Origin: Megaleporinus macrocephalus
Lineage: Eukaryota; Chordata; Actinopteri; Characiformes; Anostomidae
Assembly (NCBI GenBank): GCA_021613375.1
Contig: CM038714.1
Span: 42,125,623 to 42,189,622, forward strand
DNA: 64,000 nucleotides
Reading direction: 5' to 3'
A model generated the notes under the pieces. That model saw nothing but the letters and a program-made list of their open reading frames with translations. It did no database searches and was not told where the DNA came from. Each line of letters opens with the position of its first letter. The stretch's first letter is position 1. The position numbers and the translations under genes are program-made. Of the stretch, positions 24,908 to 38,075 are shown one piece after another.

Positions 24908-24977
<70 letters not shown>
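24908..24977. repeat. (TA)n microsatellite, ~70 bp
   Basis: A pure TA array that ends exactly where the left end of the next GCTGTCC-family copy (GTGTCCTATGAAAAAC) begins. Confidence 0.97.
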
Positions 24978-24981
<4 letters not shown>

Positions 24982-25224
24982 CCTATGAAAAACATGTATC
25001 TCTATTATTCTCTTTTGAGTTTTCTACATCATTTGAACACGCCAATGGTTGTTAACATTGTGTGAAAATTTCATGAGGAATTAACCAATAGAAGTGCTCC
25101 AAAATAGCTTGGAAAAAGTTCTGGTTCCTTTGACGTACATTGAAAGTAAAGTATGTTTTTTGTCTCTCCTGTAAAGTTGAGACAGTTGTAAAAATTTTGT
25201 TGATACTTGTTTTTCATAGGACAG

Positions 25225-25230
<6 letters not shown>
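24978..25230. mobile_element. GCTGTCC-family TIR element flanked by TA arrays
   Basis: The left end GTGTCCTATGAAAAACATG and the right end TTGTTTTTCATAGGACAGC are inverted repeats. The interior carries the family core (TTTCATGAGGAATTAACCAA, AAGTGCTCCAAAATAGC, GTACATTGAAAGTAAAG). TA arrays lie directly outside both ends (24908-24977 and 25231-25294), consistent with insertion at TA and later expansion of the flanking TAs. Confidence 0.8.

Positions 25231-25294
<64 letters not shown>
25231..25294. repeat. (TA)n microsatellite, ~64 bp
   Basis: A pure TA array immediately outside the right end of the element at 24978-25230. Confidence 0.97.
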
Positions 25295-25296
<2 letters not shown>

Positions 25297-28200
25297 ACTT
25301 CAGAACTTTGCAGTTACACATTGTAGAAGTACATCTAATAGAGTTTTAGGATAGTAGAGTAGAGTAAATAATTCCACCTTTTAAAAAGGCAAGCATTGTC
25401 CTGCCTGTTCTCAGTGTTAAAACATTGCAGTGAACTTGATGTAAACTTTAAATGAGTTAAATTCTTACAAATAAATAAAAACCCATATACCACATGTGCC
25501 AACCCCACACACCTGGGCTAGGTGCAGGTATTGCATTATTTAACTGGAGGCATACAGAAGTCAATGGAAAACCCCCCACAAAGACAGAAATACAAGCTGT
25601 AGCGTAGACAAATGTGCAGGCCTACTCAGTAAGAGCCTGTCAGTGTGTGAGAGAAAGCTAAAAGAAAGTGTGTGCACACTGTTTTTTTTCCCCTCTCCGC
25701 TCAGTATTTTTCTTTCTCTCCTATTTTACTTCGGCCCTTTTTCATCTCTGACACGTTTAGCTGTTTTGAATGATGTTCTAGTCGGCCCCTGTAAGGAGGG
25801 AGCCTTACTGCAGTCCGGCTGCGAGCGGACCCTGGGAATACACAGCTACATCATGCTGTCAGCGGACAGGAGTGTGTGGTAGCATATTTCACGGGGGCGT
25901 CCCGCGCTGCCAAAATCAACTGGCCCGCTTCCTCTTCCTCCGAAAAACACACTGAAGCTCTATTGGTGGAGTCAGACGCCCAGCACCCCCAACAACCATT
26001 TCCCCTTCACTCTGCTCTGCCACATCACTCCACGCACTCCTACATCATCATCATCAGCAGCATCATCAGCATCAGCCCCCCCCCCTGAAACTTGGCTTTT
26101 AGTGCCTAGCGCTAACCCCAGAGTCTTCATAAATCTCTCCGGCTGAGCGAGAGTGCCGGGCTGAAGCATGTGATATGCAGCGCCTGCTGATTTGGTGTTT
26201 TGACTTTTCCAGGCCGTCCTCAAAAGTAATGCTGTCAGCTGCTGAGCGGTGTATGGTACCAGTATACCACTGCTGGTTTCTCCCAACTATGTGGCTTATA
26301 TATGTAGATATATTAGATATATTTCCCAATAGTTTTCTATGTACATATGTTATTGTTGGATGATTGACAGTTAACATTACACAATGTGTGCACAATCACA
26401 GTGCAATAATATATAGTACACATCAGCAACCCCTGTTGTTGTAACGAGAAACAGAGAAAAGTAATAGATAAAAGATTTAATGAGGTATGTGATGAGTAAT
26501 AATGAGTGTGGAAGGTTCATAATGTTGTTAAGTAATTTAATAACGAGAAGGGCTCCCTATTAGAAATGGTCATGTTGTGGGTATAAGTGCTAATTGCTCA
26601 AAATAAGAAAGAAGAGGTTGCCAGATTTTGTAAACTGTAAACTGTACTGCTGAATTGATTTTTTTCCAGCTTGATTCCGACACCCAAGTGAAGTGAGGAG
26701 TGCAGATTTCCAGTATAAAACAAAACTAGCTATCAAAGACGCATTAATACTTGTAGTATACTTTAGTAGTACATCAGTATTATACTATAAATCCCTAAGG
26801 GTTCTGCAATGGCTTTAAAACAAACTGGACCAATACTTTTGGGCAGGACCAGAACATGGAGTGAGCTCAGCTGGTGCAAGTGAGCACCAGTGTCTGAGTT
26901 GTATTCGTATTTATATTTGTATGTAGAATCTTAAATTGAGTAAAGTTCAGACGGGCACAAGAAACATAGCTTTCCAGACATAACAGCCCTCTTATGGCCC
27001 CACAAAGGGGGCTAATTTTAGCTGTGCGACATTCCCCTTGTAAAAATTACTCAGCTAATGGCTTTTCCAAAGTATTATATCTTCCAACGGAGGCCAGGTG
27101 AGGAAAGTAGAAACGATTAAATGATTAGAGGCAGTGCAGACTTAACAGATAGCTGATCAAACCCAAACTGCGAAACGTCCAGTCTATTTCAGAAACCAAA
27201 TTCAAAGCCAACCCTGGAGTTGAGTTAGAGTATTGATGGGACTATGTCTAGATTTCTAATGTAGATGTTTGCAATACTCCCTGCAAGCTAATTGATGATT
27301 TGGTGGCAGTAGAAATACCCAAGGAAGTCAAGAGGGGTGAATGAGCACAGTCTTCTTGAATAGTAATTATTGGTTATAAATAAAAGACGAATCCAAGAAT
27401 GAAAATTTCTACCAAATCTGAATATGTCTGTCGAAAGCTTCCTCAGCATCTAATGAAGTTACAGCCTCTGGGATTGAAATTGATGAGTAAGAGTACAGTA
27501 TTAAGCAAGCGATGCCTGTTAGAAAATTACTGCCGTCCTTTAATGAATCCCGTTTGATCCTCAGATATTATGCAGAACTATGTACAAGGTTTAAGCCGTA
27601 TATTGAGCAATTTGGCTGAAACTTGAATGTCAGCATGCAGGAGGGATATAGGTTGATAACTCAGTCTTTATCTTTAGTGTATTCTCTTTTTTTTTAACAT
27701 GAGGGGAAGCTTCTATTAGTGTGGGAGAGAGATTTCCACCAAAAAAGATTAAACTTCGCCAGAAGTAGAGAGGCTAGTTGCTTTACACTTGCTTTACGAA
27801 ATTCAATGCTGAACTCATCTAGCCCTGGTACTGCCATTTCTTATAGATTTTTAAATTTACATCAGTAATAAGGGCAATTCCAAATTTCGGTAGATCAATC
27901 TTAGGAATTTCTATTGCCCTCAGAAAATTTCCATTTCTCTGACATCCTTTAGGAGCAGAGTTTTACGAAGTAATACAATAATACATGCATTGTTTGTTTC
28001 TAAAGAACAGGTTGTGATTTGTCTAATATCCTGATTGACGCATCAACTGATTAGCCAGAAGACAACCTGCTTTTGTCCCCACGTTCTTAGAAAGTACTTT
28101 TAGATCTAAAGTGCTCTGTTCAGCCTTATTAGTAGCAAGTAGGTCAAACTAGGATTGGAGTTTAATCCTCTTCTGATTGATGTTCAGAATTTCATTGACT

Positions 28201-30399
28201 TACCCCTGTTGTAAATTTTCACGCTGGTTACTACGAAAGCCTCTGTAGGGAATAGAGTTAGACCGGTTTGTCAGCAAAAACATCACAGATCTCGTGATAT
28301 CGCTACAACATTCTTCATCTGACAGCGAAGCGGGAGGATTGATAATTCATGTCCTTCGTAATTAATAATAAACATATAGTGTAGCTTTAACATTAGATAA
28401 CCATAAGAAATAATCAGTTCTTGAACATGATTAAGATACGAATATACTTTAGAACTCAAATGAAAGAATCTCTAGGGCTCAATACAACCACATTTACTTG
28501 TAAGTGTTTACAGTTTAGAAAGGGTGATTGAAGCTTGTTAAAGACTGGTCAATCTCTGTATTAACTGTACAGTAATTAGATAATAAGTGTATAAATGAGT
28601 ATAAATAACGTTTAGTCATGAACCGAACATCATTACTGTTTCTAATGTAATTGATGTATGGCACTAATATGTATCGTCCACTGTTGTCTGAGATTTTTTT
28701 TTTGGTATAAAATGTACTTTTTTAGAGATCCAAGTGCCAGTCCCTCTGGATTTAAGATCTAGTATATCGTGGAGGAGAGTTCTGTCTGTCTTTAGTATCT
28801 TAAGATGCTGGAAAACCTTGAAATGCCTTACTGTTTCATTTAAATCCCTTACAAGCCACGTGATTAGTCTAACAGGGAGCCCTGTGGTACCATTATTACT
28901 AACTTATCTCATCTCATCTAATCTTAGCTTCTCTTAGGGACTCTAACTTCTGGAAAAGAAAGCTAATAAGAGAAAGCATGCAAGGCCCACATACCAAACC
29001 AACATCCACTACAATTTTTTTAATTCACAATTTTTGTTAAGACTAACTTACTTACATACACCTAACACATACACACATAATAAAAATATATACTTAATGG
29101 GAGCAGCTTATGAACAAATCGATTAAGGAAAAAGAAAAAACTTAGAATGTGCTTCCAATGAAGCTGACCCTCTGAACCCACTAGTATGAGCCCCTGTTAC
29201 ATTAATGTGCTGTTGGAGGGGATTGGATCAACATTCACAACCCCTGACATGAGAACTGTGTTGTTCTTGTTCCTACATGACCATAACATACTGACAAATG
29301 TAAAGCTCATTATATATTAGCCATGACGATTCGATCTCAGTACCGTCATGTTGACTTAACACGTTGTGGATGGAATGCCTCTGTGTGTTGGCTTGCGTGT
29401 CAAAGAAATGATGCTTACCATCAAAGATCAAGCAAGGCCTGGTGGGGTAAAGTAGAAAAAGTTTTTTATGCAGTTTAGCCACGATGCCCTCGAGCTGCCT
29501 ATTTTCTAGCTGAGCTGGAGCTACCGTCCAGGAAGAACACGATCTTCTCGCTTTGATATGTAGCATTTGCCCAGAGAAGAGCACGCTCGGTGGAAACGAC
29601 CAGTCACAGCCTGAGGGTGCTAACCTTGAGCGAGCTTTACAGACATCGCACAGTCCATCCTCTCCAGCTCCGGTGCTTAAAGAAAATCTTCCTTTCTTAT
29701 AACCTCGGTGAGGAGCTGAGCGAGAAATGTGGCTGGAGACTGACCTTCAGTCCCGTCTACTGAACAGTTCTCAGATTGTCAGCGGTTCTCAAGATCTACT
29801 TTTCAGCTCTGGTAGACTCGACTCCAGCCGTAGCTGGGAAGTGAAGTATCTATAATGGACAATTTCTGACTTTGATGCTGTTTGCAGCCTTGATGGAGTC
29901 CAAAGATTTTGAATTGAACTCCAGCAGCCTGTTCAATGGGGCGGCGAGCTCTGTATTCAAACTCATACAATATTCTTTAGTCCAGAATCTCAGTTGTGCT
30001 GAGAGATGCAGCATCCTCCCGTGTCTGGTTTGTCATAATAATTCTATACGTTGCAACAAGGTTTTACGAAAACCAGTACCACCAAATGTAAGTCAGCACA
30101 ATGGCGACCACTGTTAATTAGGAACTGATAATTAGTGAATGGGAATGGATAGGGTGAAAGTAATCTCATCAACTCTTCCCAACCAGTAGGATTTTGTGGT
30201 CAGAGCTTAATCTAATTTAAACCCATGATAACATAAGCCTACCCCAGTTTGGAAAACCAATAGAAAACAAACAAAAGAAGAATAATTTCACTTATCTGTG
30301 CCTGAAGCTCTTCAAAAGGTAACCGCTCCCAGACATAGTCTATGGTTTTAATACATCACTGCAGATACTACTGCATCTTTTTGGTTGGTTCTACTGTTA

Positions 30400-30620
30400 T
30401 ATCATTGCTGTCTAAAGAAAAACATCTCCATTTTTGACTATTTTCATTTATATATATATTTAAATTATTTGACCACAGCTGCTTTTTGTATCCTGTGAAA
30501 GTTTCATGATGAATGAACCAATAGAAATGCTTCAACCCTCTCTTGGAACCAAACCTCTTTATATTAACTTACATTGAAAGTAAAGACTATTTTCGGCCTT
30601 TCCTCTGAAGTTACTATATT
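30400..30620. mobile_element. GCTGTCC-family TIR element, decayed copy
   Basis: The left end ATCATTGCTGTCTAAAGAAA is a diverged version of the family end. The interior shows GTTTCATGATGAATGAACC, AATAGAAATGCTTCAA and CTTACATTGAAAGTAAAG. The right inverted end is lost or too diverged to recognise. Confidence 0.7.
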
Positions 30621-31655
30621 GTAGAGTGTAGTGTTTAAAGGCTCAAAGGATTATTAGATTGTTTTAATTGATGATCATGTTTTTTAAGGGCAAAAAGCAT
30701 TATTAATATTTTTTACATGACTGATTTCTGTACATTTATTGGGTTTCGTAGATTCAAAACTGATTGTTTTGCAGATTACTTTGTATATAAAGACTGGATG
30801 TTTAGCAATATTTACATAAAACACAAAACCCTATTATTTTGCCAAAATGAGCCAATGTGTTGTTCAAATTTCTATTGTTTTCTTTGGTATAATACTTGGC
30901 AATGGTTGAAAAAATGTTCCAGTCTGTATGTCTCATAGTTATAGTTTTTATTTTTTTAATGAAAGTTTCAGTAAGAAGAAGAAAAAAATAGCAGATGTCC
31001 AAAAGCACATTTGTATTTCTCTTTAGATGAAGTGATAATTGATCTTTCATCTTTCATTTGAACTCTGAAACAAAAAGAAAATCAATGTAAGTGGCATTTA
31101 ATATGTTTTGAAATTGATCAATTATTGTGATACCTAAACACCTTTGAAAAACATCACGAGACGAGTGTCGTATATGGTCCAGCTCCACTGTCGGGTTTTT
31201 GGGGCTGATTTGGTGTTTGACTTTTCCGAGCAGCCCCTAAAGTCATGCTGTCAGGGTTTGGGTCTGTGCCACCTCGTTCCCTGCTGCCGTATGCTCAGGC
31301 ATACGGACTCAATTACCATACAAAGCCATTCTGTAATGTGGCGGTCATGTGCGCTCCACCTAATTGACCCTCATTGTGCTGAAAGATGTCTCGGACTGCC
31401 GGGGGCACCTTTCCTCCGGCAGTAGCGTATTACTCACTCACTCATCATTCCAACCACACGACCGCTGCCTTTCGCTTTGACATATGACCGTGTAACGCCG
31501 TTGTCACATAAACATGACTCTTTGCTACCAGGGATACGGCTTCCCTGAAAGGGGGTGGGGGTGGGGGTTTCCCGCAGGATTCCTAATGTCAGAGGGATCA
31601 TGATGGACGTGCTGCTCTGGAAATGAGGGGTCCGCCATTCGGGCATGTTAGCCAG

Positions 31656-32070
31656 TAGAAATGTGTTGTGTTGATGTGTTGATTGAATGTATGTATATGA
31701 CTACTGTCACAGCGTGTCTTGTCCTGCTCATGTCTTTGTCTGTTGCTGTCTTTGTTTTCCCGTGTGTCGCTGCCATGCGCCTCTGTTTTCGCTGCCTTGT
31801 GCTTTTGTTGTTGTTTTGGTCTGCGTCCTGCCTCCTTATGAGTTTGTAGACCACCCTCTCATTAGCCTGGGGTGTTTTCTGTTTGTGCACTGTGTATAGA
31901 TACCCCTGGTCGTGTGCTTTGTGTTAGATTGGTGGTTTGTTGCTTCTGTGTTTATTTTCAGTTCAACTCTTGTCAATTGGTCTTCTCTATCATTCTGTTT
32001 ACGTGTGTTAGTGTTCTTTCTATGTTTTGACACCTATTAATTATTGCTTTCGTCCATGTTTTCAATAAAC
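31656..32070 (+). repeat. Possible LTR or retroelement 3'-UTR remnant
   Basis: A T/G-rich stretch starving for A on this strand (GTCTTTGTCTGTTGCTGTC, GTGTTTATTTTCAGTTC, TGTTTACGTGTGTTAG) ends in TTTTCAATAAACC with a poly-A signal. This is the look of a fish retroelement terminal region. Terminal TG/CA and target duplication were not found. Open frames on both strands here are short and compositional. Confidence 0.35.
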
Positions 32071-32213
32071 CAACCACCTTGTGCTTCAAGTTACAGCTAC
32101 ATAGCTAAATATATCATGAACCCAATTCATTTGATTTACTTTCTGTATTCATCGATTCAAGGTTGTCATTTTTACTCTACATTTTCAAAGAAAGATCTAA
32201 ATTTTTTGTCGAT

Positions 32214-32262
32214 TTTTCTTTTTCTACGTCATTTGAACACGACGGCTGCTCTGTACATGTCT
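32214..32262. mobile_element. GCTGTCC-family fragment
   Basis: TTTCTACGTCATTTGAACAC followed by GACGGCTGCT matches the left interior of the family (compare TCTACATCATTTGAACACG near 25024 and CATCATTTAAACACGACAGC near 6846). Nothing else of the element is recognisable. Confidence 0.5.
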
Positions 32263-32883
32263 TTACATGGTGACGTGCAGTAGCCCACTCACACCATATT
32301 TCAGCATGTTTTTATCTCTCCTGATTCATTCCTTTGCTATTTCTTTATTTTTTACCAAAACAATATCCATTATTAAAATATACAGAACTGTGCTCTCTGC
32401 AGAGGATGTGTTCAACTTCATTTCACTAAGAAAACCAACAAAACATGTCATTAGACCAGCGGCTCCCAGGCTCTTGTCTTTTATATCTAGTTATGAGATG
32501 CTTTTGTTGCTGCCGCTGATAACTGTCACTTATCTGCCGCTTACAATAGCTGTGCCACTGGGCTCTCACTGCTCACTGCTTGCTGCATGCAGCACATTAT
32601 TGGAGGAGAAGTGAACAGCTTGAGATATCCAGGTGCGAGCGCGAGGTTAGGTTAGCGAAGGCTGCTTTCATTTGTGCTCCCGACTGCAAGCCCTCTTTAC
32701 TGAACAAGGGAAAGGAGCCGCGGTGCTTTTGATGTGGAAACGTCTCCGAGTGCGAGGATTTGTTCCAGACACACAACCTAGACCACATTTGGCTTCAAGC
32801 TGTCGTGTTGTTCTTCAACGGAGGAGAGCGTGTTGATCTCCTCAGCAGGCATCTGATGGCAACTTGGTATATTACACATCAGG

Positions 32884-33718
<835 letters not shown>

Positions 33719-35003
33719 GACGCACTCGTCTGGTCTGTTTAAAGTAAAAAATAATAGTAATAATAATAATAATTGGGTAATAAATGCATACCTCAGGTTT
33801 CAGCCATCCATAACATCAACCGTCCTCTTCTACCCTCCCAATTTTTTTAAGAAAGGTGAACACAGACGTATTTTGACTGTAACTAAAACATTTTGAGAGC
33901 TTAACGCCGTAATAGTAGCTTGTAGATAATTTACACTAGTGCTGCCGGTGTGAGGTGTGTGCAGGCGTTTGGAGAAACACCCAGACATTTAAAGGTTAAT
34001 TGATTATAATTGCAGTCTGACTCATTCCCAGCTCACTGGTGATGGAGCCCACATGTGCATTTCCAGGACTGATCCCTCAAGTGCACGGTCCGTGCTCAGC
34101 GCTGTCTTGGTGGGAGTGGAGATGATGCGCGTTTTAATGATGTGCATTCGTTCCGAGAGCTGCATGTGCTGCTGTGGGGGAATCTGTGGGAAAACGGTGG
34201 CGGTTGCCAGCAACTTTTCAGAAAGCAACTGTCAGTCAGCCCTCTACATGTTCTCCACTCATTCCTCCAGACTGACGTGTTTGTCCTCTCTCGCTACCCG
34301 TCCTCCTACATAACCAACCCTCAGCCAGTCTCTGAGGAGGCTTGATCTGACTCTCCAGGCAAGAACTAGGCATGGACGTTATCAGCAGATACTGAAACGT
34401 AGTTTGGAACAGTGTTTTCTATGTTTTACTTGCTAGAGTTCAGGGTCTGCCAAATTCTGGGCCGATGGCGATATTGTTTATGCATGTATCTGTAAATGAT
34501 GTTACAAATAAACAATATTGTTTATAGATTTTATTGTGTATTATATGTAATAACATATGCCTGTTAAGTGTAGAAATTGGGGCTACAACAGCAAAAGTGT
34601 TCTTAAGTATCGTGCCAATGTCGCTCACCTCTAAAATAAATGTTCGGCTTTTGTTTAATGCTATTTTCTAACTGAAACACTGAAAGGCATTTGAAGCATG
34701 TTAGCTAATAAACTGTTATTGCCGTTGTACAGTGAACTATATCGTATGCCCTTTCATTCAAACCTGTTTTGTTGGAGTTGATTGTTATTTAGCCTGTTTG
34801 CTTGCTGACCAGCCTAGTTCTACTTAAGAAAATAAATTGTCAACTCATTGGTTTAAACTTACTTCATCAATTAAAGTCAAAGATGATCCCATAACAGCAC
34901 ATGGAACAGCACTAGGTTAGTGAACGTTGTGTATTTTACAATGGCTTTAAACACGGCTCAGCCAATCAGAATTTAACAATTTACAACCAATTGCTGACTC
35001 AGT

Positions 35004-35285
35004 CATCCATCCATCCATCTATCCATTATCTGCTGCTTTATCCCGCTAGTCAGGGTCACGGGGCGGCTGGAGCCAATCCCAGCATCACTGGGCGAAGGCC
35101 TGGTACACCATGGACAGTTCGGCAGTCCATTGGATGGCCAACATTCACACACACCTATGGGCAATTTAGAGTGACCAATCAACCTAACATAAATATCTTT
35201 GGATGTGTGTATGGAAGGAAACCAGAGAACCCAGAGGAACCCCACTCAAGCCCAGGGAGAACGACCCGCACCGGGGAATGAACCT
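35004..35285 (-). mobile_element. tRNA-derived SINE with L2-type tail, copy A (5' truncated)
   Basis: Read on the minus strand, the 3' end is GCTGGGATTGGCTCCAGCC, GTGACCCTGACTAGCGGGAT, AAAGCAGCAGATAATGGAT and then (GATG)n. This end is of the L2-clade LINE type that many SINEs borrow. The body (CACTCTAAATTGCCCATAGG, GTTGGCCATCCAATGGAC, CTGTCCATGGTGTACC) is shared with copies at 35408 and 63768. The tRNA-like head is missing in this copy. Confidence 0.8.
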
Positions 35286-35407
35286 GCATCGCCAGTCTGA
35301 AAATTATGTTTTTTTATATATATTATTAGCTGATACCGATATAATTCCAATAGCATTGCGTATCCCAATAAAATTAGTAAATAATTGACACATTTGTATT
35401 GTTTTTG
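35286..35407 (+). repeat. Local direct repeat beside the SINE, left copy
   Basis: It starts GCATCGCCAGTCTGAAAATT and includes CCAATAGCATTGCGTATCCC and TAAATAATTGACACATTTG. The same sequence follows SINE copy B at 35684-35808, so SINE plus flank is a tandem duplication with a period of about 350-400 bp. Confidence 0.88.
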
Positions 35408-35641
35408 GGGCGGCTGGAGCCAATCCCAGCATCATTGGGCGAAGGCGGGGTACACCATGGACAGTTCGGCAGTCCATCGCATGGCCAACGTTCACTCACA
35501 CCTATGGGCAATTTAGAGTGGACAATCAACCTAACCCGGAGGAAACACACTCAAGCACAGGAAGAAAGACCCGGACCAGGAATCGAACCTGGATTCCCTC
35601 GGTTACTGTGAAGCGACCACCACTACACCACAGTGCTGCCT
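35408..35641 (-). mobile_element. tRNA-derived SINE, copy B with intact A and B boxes
   Basis: On the minus strand the head has an A box TGGTGTAGTGG (35620-35630) and, about 30 nt further on, a B box GGTTCGATTCC (35579-35589). Both match RNA polymerase III box consensus (TRGYNNANNGG and GGTTCGANTCC). The shared SINE body follows and stops after GGCTCCAGCCGCCCC, so the terminal L2-like tail seen in copy A is lacking. Known tRNA-derived SINEs are transcribed from such internal boxes; activity of this copy is not claimed. Confidence 0.85.
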
Positions 35642-35683
35642 GGTTAACAGTCAGTTGTCAGTCTAATGAATTTGCCAAAATTT

Positions 35684-35808
35684 GCATCGCCAGTCTGAAA
35701 ATTGTTTTTTTTATATATATTATTCGCTGATACGAATAGAATTCCAATAGCATTGCGTATCCCAACAAAATTAGTAAATAATTTACACATTTGTATAGTT
35801 TTTGAGGC
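35684..35808 (+). repeat. Local direct repeat beside the SINE, right copy
   Basis: This is the duplicate of 35286-35407, with small differences in the T run and GATACGAATAGAATTCC in place of GATACCGATATAATTCC. It ends in TTTTTGAGGCGGC, a trace of the start of a further SINE unit. Confidence 0.88.
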
Positions 35809-37767
35809 GGCGCTCCAGCATATTTTAAGAAAGTCATTGGGTTAATTAAGTAAATCCAGGCTTATTGTTCTGTTATTAATAGTAAGAGAGTTATTATTCG
35901 CCAGGACCAACATTAATATCTGTATTATTTATTATACAGTTTTCATACATGGCTCCTCTGAATTCAGTGGAACAAAAGTAATTCGACGAATCAGCACAAT
36001 CTTAAAGAAAGAGTAGCATGAGACTGTGGATAGTGCTGCCGGTGACCAGAGCGTGTGTGGCATTCTGTGCTTTCCAGGCTCGCTGCTAATCACTCCCCAA
36101 ACAAACAGAGTTCCTGCTAATGAGCAGTAAGGCGATTTCACACTGTGCTGCCCCCTAAATAACTTTCTCTGGCCATTTTAAAAGTGGGCAGTTTTAACAG
36201 GTGTCTCCTTTTCTCGTTTTTTTTGGGTGCTCCAGCCACGGCTGCCAACCAACCAGTTTTCGCCGCGGTAATCCTTCGGTCTGAAAGGATCCCATTTCCT
36301 ATCAATTAATGTGGGCCAGCATCCAGGGGCTCCTTTGTTTATGGCCTTGTGACGAACAGCTGGTCTTTCGGACCTTTATCCTAAATGCTGCGGCTCTCTA
36401 AAGCCTGTGCAGCTCTGCGTGTCTCCTGACAGCTCAGCTGAGTGTGGCGTACGCCTCTGTGAACTCGCCCAGTGCCCTTCAGACCAGCGCTTTTCCACAG
36501 AGCTGGGTTGCGCTCCCAATATTTGCATCCTGCCTTAAAGAAATCTGGCCTGACGTTTAGCGTTGCCAGGAGGCCTGTGAGCTTCGCAAGGCTTTCAGCA
36601 CTCTCTGAGAACATTGAATATTCAGATTACCTTGGGAAGTGCAGCGCTCGTCAGTTCAGGAGACATCCCTGTTGAAAAGCTTAAGTTAATGCATCCTGCT
36701 GGGCTGTGTGTAGGTAGATCTGACCTGGGCTGACTCAGAGGCTTTGGCTGGAATGCACTGTCACCACTAGACTGGAGCTGCACCAATACTACCATTAATC
36801 ATTGAGTTGGGATTCTGTTTTATGCATTTGTAGCCTGTGCTTTGTTTCATTGCACTGATATCCTGTTTTATAATGTATGTTAGTCAAGTCCTAAGTCCAA
36901 GATGCCAGTCTAAGTTTCTTAAGTCAGAATTTTAGTCTGAGAAACCTTCAGAAACCTACATACAGTAAATATGGTGCTAATAATTAGGAAATAACATCTG
37001 ATTAGCCTCCTAGTTTGTGTTCGTGGTTGCTCGCTGGTGTTATAGTTAACCCATCTCCAGTCTTAGGAAGTTTTGAAGGAATGTCTTCTGTAACTTACTG
37101 AAACTTCTTTCGAAAGGTATTTCAGACTGAAGGTTTTTCTTGAATGGAAGCCTCATTATCTGAAGCCACATTGAATCTGATGCCGCTTCAGGCTACGAGG
37201 AGATGTTTGCCTGCAGGCTCTGCTCCAGGAGCTTCTGGCTTTCTAACTTTCTAGCTGCTCTGTGGTAATACCTGTGTTTTTGGCACTTTCCCTTTTCCAA
37301 AAGCTTTCAAAAAATGGACTGTAATGCCTGTAAAGTACTTGTTTACACTTATTTAATTGAAAAAAGGGATAGTTGCATATAACCCATAATGCAGTGCCTT
37401 CAGACCCCAACACTGTGCTTGACTTAGGTAAAACTGAGATACAAGACCAAAGGTTTGTCAGATCTTAGTTGATTCACAAGGCAGTCTAGGCTGGAGCCAA
37501 TGAGTCCCTACCTCTGGGTATATATTTGTATACTAGTGGATAAAGTACCTGTTTAATGGCTGCTGATAGCTGTAGCTAGTACATCTTGTAAAGCTTCTTT
37601 TATGACTTCTATGTCTGGTTCATCTTGCTGGAGATACGACCATCATGAACCGTTTGCCTAACCGCGATACATTTAACCACGACACATGAATATCATATTG
37701 TGAAGTAGTTGACAGCTGCTAAGTGTTTCATGCTGCCTTCCTGGTTGCACTTGCGAACCATTCCTAC

Positions 37768-38075
37768 TAGGGGTGAGTTTATAGAATAGATTTTTCGATT
37801 CAAATCGATCTTCATTTGAATAATCCTATATTGGTTCGTATAAACCCGAGAACTTGAAAGCAGATGTCTGGCTACATTTTGGATTCACTAATGGTGAACT
37901 AATGGTTTTAGTAATGGTAGGTTGAGTGTTCCTTGTACATTTACCACATTAGTTCTCTGAAAATCTATACTGATTGAATATATTGAATTGAATCGAATCG
38001 GTAATCGAATTGAATTGGGACCTTGTGAATCTGGATCGAATCAATCCGGGAAATCAGTGGCGATACCCAGCCCTA
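37768..38075. mobile_element. hAT-like MITE, family B, copy 1 (8-bp TSD)
   Basis: It begins TAGGGGTGAGTTTATAG and ends GATACCCAGCCCTA, so the termini are inverted (TAGGG...CCCTA). The 8 bp outside are ATTCCTAC on the left and ATTCCCAC on the right, one mismatch. The interior (TTTTCGATTCAAATCGATC, GCAGATGTCTGGCTACATTT, GAATTGGGACCTTGTGAATC) is shared with 41494-41866. It is non-coding and too short to be autonomous. The 8-bp duplication and TAGGG ends are hallmarks of hAT elements. Confidence 0.88.

Noticed and set aside
31656..32070. Cys-rich small proteins from overlapping open frames
   Set aside because: The sequence is compositionally biased T/G-rich repeat-like DNA ending in a poly-A signal; frames on both strands are equally open.
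34375..34640. Possible further hAT-like MITE (TAGGCATGGACG ... CACCTCTA)
   Set aside because: The ends resemble hAT termini, but the 8 bp on the two sides do not match and the ends pair poorly, so I did not list it.
35575..35641. tRNA gene on the minus strand
   Set aside because: The A and B boxes are good, but the sequence does not fold into a full cloverleaf with an acceptor stem, and a SINE body follows directly. It is a SINE head.
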